Assembly: GCA_024236055.1 (NCBI GenBank) | Contig: JACKLF010000009.1 | Span: 1-35,972 of the forward strand | Length of the DNA: 35,972 nt | From: Alphaproteobacteria bacterium | GTDB taxonomy: Bacteria > Pseudomonadota > Alphaproteobacteria > Micropepsales > Micropepsaceae | Direction: 5' to 3' | In this document: positions 24,218-31,498 of the stretch, one piece after another | Numbering within the stretch: the first letter of the stretch is position 1 | Layout of the letters: every line of letters starts with the position of its first letter | The notes under the pieces: generated by a model | Told to the model about the DNA's origin: nothing | Seen by the model: the letters and a program-made list of their open reading frames with translations, nothing else | Database searches by the model: none | Program-made: the position numbers and the translations under genes

Positions 24218-24910
24218 ATGAAGAAGTGGATGCTCTCCATCGCCGCCCTCACCCTGATGGCGGCTCCTGCCTTGGCGCAGCCCAAATCGGGCCGCGACAT
24301 GGATCATCGATCGGGCCAGGTTGGCCCCAGCCACGCGCAGCAGCGCCAGGCGCCGCAGCACCGCAGCCAACCCCAAAATCAGGCGCGCCAACACCAGAGC
24401 CGCCAGCATCAGGAGCGCCGGGACTATCGCCGCGACAGCAACCGCGGCGACCGGCGCGCCGATCACCGGTCCGATCACCGGGCCGACCGGCGGCGTGACG
24501 ATCACCGGGCCGACCGCTATCGCAACGACCGCCGCGCCGACCAGCGGCGCGATTACAGGCGTGATTACCGGCGCGACTACAGGCGTGACAGCCGGCGCGA
24601 CTTCCGGGCCGGCCATAGCGGCCGCAACTGGAGCAGCTGGCGGTCCGAGCATCGCAGCTATCGCCCCTCGCGCCGCTATCACGCCCCGCGCTATCGCCGG
24701 CCGCATGGCTGGTATTATCGCCGCTGGAGCTTCGGCGATTTCCTGCCCAGCCTGTTCTGGTCCAACCAGTACTGGATCGGCAATTACGGCCTCTATGACC
24801 TGCCGCCGCCGCCCCCGGGCGCCGTCTGGGTGCGCTATGGCGACGATGCCCTGCTGATCGACCGCTACAGCGGCGAGGTCATCGATGTGGTCTATGGCAT
24901 CTTCTACTAG
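24218..24910 (+). CDS. Secreted Arg/Asp-rich RcnB-like protein
   Basis: A 230-residue exported protein. It has a signal peptide (1-20, cleavage APALA-QP), a long low-complexity middle (about 50-135) built from RRD/RAD/RSD units with four near-perfect RRDYRRDY-type repeats, an aromatic/Arg-rich stretch and a C-terminal RcnB-type domain (about 185-230, PPPPPGAVWVRYGDDALLID, ending VVYGIFY). RcnB in E. coli acts in nickel/cobalt homeostasis, but most alphaproteobacterial members are unstudied. The ribosome site is an optimal AGGAGG 5-6 bases before the ATG. The repeated region is also rich in stop-free antisense frames, which are artefacts of composition. Confidence 0.82.
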   Translation: MKKWMLSIAALTLMAAPALAQPKSGRDMDHRSGQVGPSHAQQRQAPQHRSQPQNQARQHQSRQHQERRDYRRDSNRGDRRADHRSDHRADRRRDDHRADRYRNDRRADQRRDYRRDYRRDYRRDSRRDFRAGHSGRNWSSWRSEHRSYRPSRRYHAPRYRRPHGWYYRRWSFGDFLPSLFWSNQYWIGNYGLYDLPPPPPGAVWVRYGDDALLIDRYSGEVIDVVYGIFY

Positions 24911-24956
24911 GCCATAGCCTTTAGGCATCTGAAAACACTGTCTCTTTTTGGCATCG

Positions 24957-24983
24957 GGCGCCGCATCCACAGGGTGCGGCGCC
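24957..24983 (+). terminator. Hairpin downstream of the RcnB-like gene
   Basis: A perfect 9-bp stem GGCGCCGCA/TGCGGCGCC around a 9-base loop, about 46 bases past the stop. The tail (TTCGCCTT) is only weakly T-rich. It precedes the purA promoter, so a terminator is plausible. Confidence 0.45.
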
Positions 24984-25000
24984 TTCGCCTTGGCCAGACC

Positions 25001-25029
25001 CTTACACACCCTGCCGGCCTTGCTATAAG
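25001..25029 (+). promoter_or_regulatory. Possible purA promoter
   Basis: -35 CTTACA (25001-25006, 4/6) and -10 TATAAG (25024-25029, 5/6) with a 17-base spacer, about 50 bases upstream of the purA ATG. Confidence 0.45.
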
Positions 25030-25077
25030 GCAGCCGGCCGCGCGGGTGCGGCAGGCAAGAACAAGCAGGGACCGGCA

Positions 25078-26337
<1,260 letters not shown>

Positions 26338-26367
<30 letters not shown>

Positions 26368-26403
26368 GGCATGGTCAGCGATCCCTTCGTGGATCGCTGA
26401 GGC
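26338..26403 (+). repeat. 33-bp tandem duplication of the purA 3' end
   Basis: 26338-26370 and 26371-26403 are tandem copies with 4 mismatches in 33. Copy 1 is the real end of purA (MVSDPFVDR, stop TAG). Copy 2 encodes the same MVSDPFVDR with other codons (GTC, CCC) and stop TGA. Each copy contains an 8-bp inverted repeat AGCGATCC/GGATCGCT (26344-26365, 26377-26398), giving two adjacent hairpins just before the next gene. Confidence 0.9.
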
Positions 26404-26414
26404 GGGAGGCCGGC

Positions 26415-27110
26415 ATGACGATGGGCGCACGCGCGACATGGATGGTGGCGGGTCTGCTGCTTGGCGCAGCCGCCGGCGCCGCGGGCTATGCCGCATGGAG
26501 CACGCGCCCGGCGCCCATCGCCGTACAGGCCCCGGACCCCGAGGCCGCACGCGTCAGCGACGTCAATGAGCGCATCGCCGCCAACTGGGGAGCGCTGGCC
26601 GCCGCGCCGGGCGATCCGGTCATCGGCAATCCAGACGGCGACGTCACCATTGTCGAGTTCTTCGACTACGCCTGCTCCTATTGCAAGGCGGCCGAGCCGC
26701 GCCTGGTCGCGGCAATCGAGAGCGACGCACGCGTGCGTCTTGTGCTGAAGGAGTTTCCCATCCTGACGCCCGAATCGATGACCGCCACCCAGGCGGCGCT
26801 GGCCGCCCAGATGCAGGGCAAGTACCAGCCCTTCCACCAGGCGCTGATGCGCTATCAGGGCGAACTGACCGAAGCGGTGATCTTCGGCGCCGCCCAGGAT
26901 GCCGGGCTGGACATGGCGCGCCTGAAACAGGACATGCAGGCGCCCGCGGTGGCGCAGCAGATCATCGCCAATTTCAACCTGGCCCGCGCCATCCGCGCCT
27001 ATCAGACACCCACCTTCATCGCCGGCAACCGGCTGGCGGCGCATGTGCTGAGCAGCACATCGGCCAGCATCGATTTTCCGCAGGAAATCGCCGCCGCACG
27101 CGGGAACTGA
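26415..27110 (+). CDS. DsbA-family thioredoxin-fold oxidoreductase
   Basis: A 231-residue protein with an N-terminal membrane anchor or signal (about 8-28), a short linker and a DsbA-like domain. The active site C87-S-Y-C90 sits in EFFDYACSYCKAAEP, and the cis-proline region is YQTPTFIAG. The spacing matches the ScsC/BdbD-like (DsbA_oxidored) family that handles periplasmic disulfides. The ATG follows GGGAGG by 5 bases and lies 48 bases past purA, after the tandem hairpins. Its redox partner is not in the window. Confidence 0.9.
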   Translation: MTMGARATWMVAGLLLGAAAGAAGYAAWSTRPAPIAVQAPDPEAARVSDVNERIAANWGALAAAPGDPVIGNPDGDVTIVEFFDYACSYCKAAEPRLVAAIESDARVRLVLKEFPILTPESMTATQAALAAQMQGKYQPFHQALMRYQGELTEAVIFGAAQDAGLDMARLKQDMQAPAVAQQIIANFNLARAIRAYQTPTFIAGNRLAAHVLSSTSASIDFPQEIAAARGN

Positions 27111-27130
27111 GAAGCCCGCACAACGTATCG

Positions 27131-27164
27131 CCGCAATTTCGGTTGCCGGATAAATTGCGGCAAC
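27131..27164 (+). promoter_or_regulatory. Overlapping alternative hairpins upstream of the lipoprotein gene
   Basis: CCGCAATTT (27131-27139) pairs with AAATTGCGG (27152-27160), a 9-bp stem. GTTGCCG (27142-27148) pairs with CGGCAAC (27158-27164), a 7-bp stem. The two share bases 27158-27160 and are interlocked, so they cannot form together as nested helices; they could switch or form a pseudoknot. Confidence 0.5.
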
Positions 27165-27187
27165 TTCGGCGCGGCGGCACGCGTTTG

Positions 27188-27212
27188 CTTGGGGAGATTG
27201 TTCCCCAAGGAG
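27188..27212 (+). promoter_or_regulatory. Hairpin covering the lipoprotein ribosome site
   Basis: CTTGGGGA (27188-27195) pairs with TCCCCAAG (27202-27209). Its 3' arm overlaps the AAGGAG ribosome site (27207-27212), so folding would partly hide the translation start. Confidence 0.5.
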
Positions 27213-27218
27213 ATTGCC

Positions 27219-27392
27219 ATGCGTCCTTATGCTTTCGTTGTTCTGGCCTGTCTGGCGGCCTCTTCCATGGCGCTTTCGGCCTGCGGTTCCTCGCGCAAGA
27301 CCGTGATCGTCAATCCGCCGCCCGGCTCGACCACGGTGGTCGATTCCGATGGCCATGCCCATGTCATCGAGAACCGCGACGACTATCGCTGA
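27219..27392 (+). CDS. Small predicted lipoprotein
   Basis: A 57-residue protein with a lipoprotein signal. A hydrophobic stretch VVLACLAASSMA is followed by the lipobox LSAC, so about 34 residues would remain after the lipidated cysteine. The mature part is Pro/Val-rich and ends HAHVIENRDDYR. The ATG at 27219 has AAGGAG 6 bases upstream. The function is unknown. Its stop adjoins the inferred stop of the convergent TetR-type gene. Confidence 0.7.
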   Translation: MRPYAFVVLACLAASSMALSACGSSRKTVIVNPPPGSTTVVDSDGHAHVIENRDDYR

Positions 27393-27984
27393 TTACTGGC
27401 GATGATTGAGCGGGCGTGGCCGCGCCCCAGTCCGGGTGCGGTCATTCGTCGAACGCTTACAAAGAGGCGCCGCCTCCGCTGCCGCACCAGCAGCCAGATT
27501 CAGCATTCGTGCGCCTCGATCACGATCAGCAGCGCACCGGCGATTCTTTCCCGCTTTCTGCCGCGATTAGCGTCAAGGCGCGTTGTTATCCAGGCTTGCC
27601 ACGCTTTGACCGGCTGCGCGGGCAAAACCGCGAAAGGCTGTTCGCCCTGACACCACGCGCGCCGAAACATCGGCCCAAACAAGCAGGCTGGGCGCAATCG
27701 CGGGATCCGCCGTCAGCGCCAGCAGCTTTTTCAGCAGGACACCCGGCGCCAGCCGCGCCGGCGGCAGGATGTCATCCAGCCGCGCAGCAAGCTGTTCGGA
27801 CAGATGGGCAAGGCTGGCCCGCACCAGCATGTCCTGCTGCCGGAATATAGAGCAGCATCCGGCCGGACGTGTTCAGCCGGGCCGCCAGCTCGCGCAGCGG
27901 CAGGCCAGCCACCCGCTCTTTCAAAAGGATGGCGGCGATCTGCGTGGCCAATTCCCGGCGGCGGCGGTCGGATTTTCCGGACAT
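27393..27984 (-). pseudogene. TetR-family regulator, frameshifted
   Basis: From ATG 27984 the N-terminal helix-turn-helix reads clearly (MSGKSDRRRRELATQIAAIL, then GLPLRELAARLNTSGRMLLY). The frame then shifts near 27850, where two bases appear missing (TATATTCCGG for an expected TAT-TAT-TTC-CGG). It continues as FRQQDMLVRASLAHLSEQLA through about 27610, then as WITTRLDANRGRKRERIAGA, then as MLNLAAGAAAEAA to TAA at 27393-27395. The reconstructed length, about 195 residues, is right for TetR. Three shifts in 0.6 kb mean either true decay or sequence error. The two intact operators upstream argue for a working regulator. Confidence 0.7.
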
Positions 27985-27996
27985 GCGAATCTTTCC

Positions 27997-28012
27997 TGTA
28001 GCGCATGCTACA
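27997..28012. promoter_or_regulatory. Palindromic operator 1 (TetR-type)
   Basis: TGTAGC-GCAT-GCTACA, a perfect 6+6 palindrome 12 bases upstream of the TetR-type ATG. It shares both half-sites with operator 2 at 28024-28039; the centres are 27 bases apart. Confidence 0.75.
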
Positions 28013-28023
28013 AAAATCTCGTA

Positions 28024-28039
28024 TGTAGCGTCTGCTACA
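28024..28039. promoter_or_regulatory. Palindromic operator 2 (TetR-type)
   Basis: TGTAGC-GTCT-GCTACA, the same half-sites as operator 1. It lies 15 bases before the divergent membrane-protein ATG. Confidence 0.75.
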
Positions 28040-28054
28040 TTTTTGGAGGTGCCA

Positions 28055-28462
28055 ATGCCTGCCCCCCGACAAGTGCGGCGCCTGGGCCTGCTGGCCCTGG
28101 CGCTTTGGGCCATCGCCACAGCCGATATCCGGCTCTGGCCTGCCGCCCTCACGGACCCGCTTTGGGGACCGCTGGGGTTCATCACCACATTTCCTATGGC
28201 GTGGGTGTCGGTCTGGCTGGTGCTGAAGCTGGGGAACCTTGCGCCACGCGAATTGCCGGCGGGCGCGGCGTTTGTGGGGAGCATCGCCATGATGATCGAC
28301 GGCGCCGCCCTGCGCTTTGCCCCCTGGCTTTATGGCACTGACGACAACGTGCTGCGGCTTGGCGCGGCATGGCTGTTGTGGGGCTATGGCGTCAGTTTTG
28401 CCATTGCACTGATCTGGGCGCGGCGTTCAACCGTGATTGAGGGGACCATGCCCCTGCCCTAG
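28055..28462 (+). CDS. Small four-helix membrane protein, likely target of the adjacent TetR regulator
   Basis: A 135-residue hydrophobic protein with about four membrane helices (around 10-28, 38-58, 72-90 and 104-124). It resembles DUF5367-type proteins in size and topology, from memory and with low certainty. The ribosome site GGAGG precedes the ATG at 28055. Its 3' end overlaps the convergent thiD by 36 bases. The divergent layout with twin operators suggests it is the gene controlled by the TetR-type protein. Transport or envelope function is possible but unproven. Confidence 0.72.
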   Translation: MPAPRQVRRLGLLALALWAIATADIRLWPAALTDPLWGPLGFITTFPMAWVSVWLVLKLGNLAPRELPAGAAFVGSIAMMIDGAALRFAPWLYGTDDNVLRLGAAWLLWGYGVSFAIALIWARRSTVIEGTMPLP

Positions 28463-29203
28463 CCCCGGCGCGGTTGCGATGGCCCGTTGGACATAGGCGT
28501 GGGCACGGTGCACCGCATCCTCCAGTGCCATGCCCTGCGCCAGGCCGCAGGCGACCGCCGTCGCCAGGGTGCAGCCGGTGCCGTGGGTGTGGGGCGTGTC
28601 CTGGCGCGGCGCGGTCAGGCGCACACGCGCTTTGCCGTTGCCAAGAAGGTCCTCGACCGCCGGGCCGTCGCCATGCCCGCCCTTCAGCAGCACGCGCGGA
28701 CAGCCCATCGCGGCAAAGGCGGACAGCGCGGACTCCATGCCCGCATCGCCATTCACCGCGATGCCGGTCAGGGCTTCGGCTTCCGGCAGGTTGGGCGTGA
28801 CCAGTGCCGCCATCGGCAACAGGCGGTCTTTCAGGGTCTGCACCGCTTCTTCGTCGATCAGGCGCGAACCGCCCTTGGCCACCATTACCGGATCGACCAC
28901 CAGGGGAATGTCCGGCGCATGCTGCGCCAGCGTGTCGGCCACCATGCACACCATGTCCGCCGATCCCAGCATACCGGTCTTGATCGCGTCGGCGCCGATG
29001 TCGGACAGGCAGGCGATGATCTGGCCGCGCACCACATCAGGCGGAACGATGTGCGCGCCCGTCACCCCAAGCGTGTTCTGGACGGTGACCGCGGTGATCG
29101 CGGTCTGGGCATAGACGCCAAGCGAAAATGCGGTCTTGAGGTCGGCCTGGATACCGGCCCCGGCGCTGCTGTCGGACCCGGCAATAACTAGGATGCGGGG
29201 AAT
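28427..29203 (-). CDS. thiD: Hydroxymethylpyrimidine (phosphate) kinase ThiD; start probably AUU
   Basis: About 258 residues. The enzyme phosphorylates HMP and HMP-P for thiamine synthesis. The N-terminal motif RILVIAGSDSSAGAGIQADL begins only three codons after the frame start; catalytic C211 is in HTHGTGCTLATA. No ATG, GTG or TTG exists upstream of that motif in this frame. The first accepted start (GTG at 29065) would remove 46 essential residues. The codon overlapping the glmM stop is ATT (TGATT, 29201-29203), exactly where a coupled TGATG would be expected. Either AUU initiates or the sequence has a G-to-T error. Confidence 0.88.
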   Translation of the reverse strand: MPRILVIAGSDSSAGAGIQADLKTAFSLGVYAQTAITAVTVQNTLGVTGAHIVPPDVVRGQIIACLSDIGADAIKTGMLGSADMVCMVADTLAQHAPDIPLVVDPVMVAKGGSRLIDEEAVQTLKDRLLPMAALVTPNLPEAEALTGIAVNGDAGMESALSAFAAMGCPRVLLKGGHGDGPAVEDLLGNGKARVRLTAPRQDTPHTHGTGCTLATAVACGLAQGMALEDAVHRAHAYVQRAIATAPGLGQGHGPLNHG

Positions 29204-30546
29204 CAGGCCGCCACCTCTTCGATGACGCTGGCGATCTGGCGCACCACGGCGCGCACCACCTGTTCGTCCTCGCCCTCGGCCATCACCCGGATCAGGGGTT
29301 CTGTGCCCGACTTGCGCACCAGCACGCGCCCGCTCGCGCCCAGCTTCGCATTGGCGTCGTCGATGGTGGATTTCACCTTGGCGTCGTCCAGGGGCGAGCC
29401 CTTCTTGAAGCGCACATTTTCCAGCACCTGGGGCAGCGGTTCGAACAGATGGGCGGCCTCGGATGCCGGCTTGCCGTCCTGGGCGATCACCGCCAGCACC
29501 TGCAGCGCCGCGATCAGCCCGTCGCCGGTGGTGGAGAAGTCCGACAGGATGATGTGGCCCGACTGTTCGCCGCCGACATTGAAGCCGCCCTTGGCCATTT
29601 CCTCCAGCACATAGCGGTCGCCCACCGCCGAACGCGCCAGCTTCAGTTTCTGCGAGGCCAGAAACCGGTCCAGCCCTGCATTGGACATCACCGTGCCGAC
29701 CACGCCGCCGCCCTTCAGGTCGCCGCCCTTCGACCAGCTCTTGGCGATCAGCGCCAGAATCTGGTCGCCGTCGATGATGTTGCCCTTCTCATCGGCCATC
29801 ACCACGCGGTCGGCATCGCCGTCCAGCGCGATACCGAAATCGGCGCGCATCTCGCGCACCTTGGTGCACATGGCTTCGGGCGCGGTGGAGCCGCAATCCA
29901 GGTTGATGTTGGTGCCGTCGGGCGTGACGCCGATCGGCACGATATCGGCGCCCAGCTCCCACAACACGGCGGGGGCGACGCGATAGGCCGCGCCATGGGC
30001 ACAGTCGATCACGATGCGCAGACCTTCGAGCCGCAGGTTGCGCGGGAAGGTGCGCTTGGCGAATTCGATATAGCGGGCCTGGCTGTCGTCGATGCGCTTG
30101 GCCCGGCCCAGATCGGCATCCATTGCCAGGCCGTCATTCATGCCATTGGCCATCAGCGCCTCGATTTCCATCTCCACCGCGTCGGAGAGTTTCTGACCGT
30201 CGGGACCGAAGAACTTGATGCCATTGTCGGCAAAGGGATTGTGCGAGGCGGTGATCATCACCCCCAGGTCGGCGCGCAGCGAGCGGGTCAGCATGGCCAC
30301 GGCCGGCGTGGGCAGCGGGCCGAACTGGAAGACATCCATGCCCACGGCGGTGAAGCCGGAGACCAGCGCATTCTCGATCATGTAGCCGGACAGGCGGGTA
30401 TCCTTGCCGATCACCACCCGGTGACGGTGCGCGCCGCGGGTGAAGATGCGGCCCGCCGCCATGCCCGCCTTCATTGCGACTTCGGGCGTCAGCGAGGCGT
30501 TGATACGGCCACGGATGCCGTCGGTGCCGAAATATTTGCGGGTCAT
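29203..30546 (-). CDS. glmM: Phosphoglucosamine mutase
   Basis: A 447-residue enzyme that converts glucosamine-6-P to glucosamine-1-P on the route to UDP-GlcNAc for peptidoglycan and LPS. Motifs are TRKYFGTDGIRG at the N-terminus, phosphoserine S101 in MITASHNPFADNG, metal loop D242-G-D-A-D246-R, sugar loop GGEQSGH and phosphate loop RKSGTEPLIRVM. The ATG at 30546 has AGGA 8 bases upstream. It is followed directly by thiD (TGATT overlap) and preceded by folP. Confidence 0.97.
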   Translation of the reverse strand: MTRKYFGTDGIRGRINASLTPEVAMKAGMAAGRIFTRGAHRHRVVIGKDTRLSGYMIENALVSGFTAVGMDVFQFGPLPTPAVAMLTRSLRADLGVMITASHNPFADNGIKFFGPDGQKLSDAVEMEIEALMANGMNDGLAMDADLGRAKRIDDSQARYIEFAKRTFPRNLRLEGLRIVIDCAHGAAYRVAPAVLWELGADIVPIGVTPDGTNINLDCGSTAPEAMCTKVREMRADFGIALDGDADRVVMADEKGNIIDGDQILALIAKSWSKGGDLKGGGVVGTVMSNAGLDRFLASQKLKLARSAVGDRYVLEEMAKGGFNVGGEQSGHIILSDFSTTGDGLIAALQVLAVIAQDGKPASEAAHLFEPLPQVLENVRFKKGSPLDDAKVKSTIDDANAKLGASGRVLVRKSGTEPLIRVMAEGEDEQVVRAVVRQIASVIEEVAA

Positions 30547-30635
30547 GAAATCAGTCCTGAAATCGGGGGCGCTTTTTACCACGTTTTGATAACAAAACCC
30601 TGATTTCGCGCCCAATCACGCCCGGTTGCGCCCTG

Positions 30636-31442
30636 TTACGGAGCCGGCGGGGCCTCGTTTTCCTGCAATTCTTCCAGCACCTTAAGGGCTTCGACCAGGG
30701 GGGCGGGGGCGTGGGTGCGGATCATGTCCGCCCCCTGGCGCACCGCGAACATCTCCACCGCCGCGCTCATGTCGGCGCTGGTTTCGGGGCCCGCCAGCGC
30801 CTTGAGGAAGGATTTGCGCGACACCGACACCAGCACCGGCAGGCCATAGCGGTCCGCCAGTTCTGGCAGGTGGCCCAGCACGGTCAGCGAGGTTTCGGGA
30901 TTGGTGCCCAGGAAGAAGCCCATGCCGGGGTCCAGGATCATGCGGTCGGCGGCGATGCCCGCAGCGGCCAATGCGTTCAGGCGTGCGTCGAAGAAGCGGG
31001 TGATGCGCTCCATGATCTGGCCGGGCGGCACATCGATGCGGGTGGCCAGGCCCTGTTCCTGCACCGCATGCATGACGATCAGCTTCGTGCGTGACGCCGC
31101 CAGGTCGGGATAGAGCGCCGAATCGGCAAAGCCGTGAATGTCGTTCAGGTAGTCCACCCCCTGCGCAAGCGCCCAGCGCTGCACGGGGGTGGAGAATGTG
31201 TCGATGGAAAGAGAGGCGCCGGTATTGTGCAGCGGCTCCACCACCGCCTCCAGCCGCGTAATTTCCACGTCGGGCGGCACCGGCGCGGCATCGGGATGGG
31301 ACGACGCCGCACCGACATCAAGAATGTCGGCACCCTCGGCCAGCAGCCGGTCGGCATGAAGCAGCGCGGCGGCAGGATCGAGATATTTGCCGCCGTCGGA
31401 AAAGCTGTCGGATGTGATGTTCAGGATGCCGAGGATTTTCAT
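30636..31442 (-). CDS. folP: Dihydropteroate synthase
   Basis: A 268-residue TIM-barrel enzyme joining p-aminobenzoate to the pterin in folate synthesis, the target of sulfonamides. Signatures are LNITSDSFSDGGK (about 7-19), ILDVGAASSHPDA (usually GGES/GAxSS type), DPGMGFF and SVSRKSF. I chose the ATG at 31442; a GTG three codons upstream (31451) is possible. Neither has a good ribosome site, because the strong terminator of ftsH ends only about 15 bases before the ATG. Length is normal. Confidence 0.94.
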   Translation of the reverse strand: MKILGILNITSDSFSDGGKYLDPAAALLHADRLLAEGADILDVGAASSHPDAAPVPPDVEITRLEAVVEPLHNTGASLSIDTFSTPVQRWALAQGVDYLNDIHGFADSALYPDLAASRTKLIVMHAVQEQGLATRIDVPPGQIMERITRFFDARLNALAAAGIAADRMILDPGMGFFLGTNPETSLTVLGHLPELADRYGLPVLVSVSRKSFLKALAGPETSADMSAAVEMFAVRQGADMIRTHAPAPLVEALKVLEELQENEAPPAP

Positions 31443-31456
31443 GTCGCGCACAAAGT

Positions 31457-31482
31457 AAAAGGGCGGCCGAAGCCGCCCTTTT
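31457..31482 (-). terminator. Strong intrinsic terminator between ftsH and folP
   Basis: On the minus strand AAAAGGGCGGC-TTCG-GCCGCCCTTTT forms an 11-bp perfect stem with a UUCG-type tetraloop, followed by TTTTACTTTG. This is the best terminator in the window. Its T-tail runs almost into the folP start. Confidence 0.9.
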
Positions 31483-31498
31483 CATAGCATGTCTGCCG

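Noticed and set aside
24420..24610. Possible CRISPR-like or satellite repeat
   Set aside because: The short repeats are in-frame codon repeats (Arg/Asp units) within one coding gene, with no spacers of equal length.
28427..29065. thiD starting at GTG 29065
   Set aside because: It would lose the conserved GSDSSAGAG motif that is in frame upstream.
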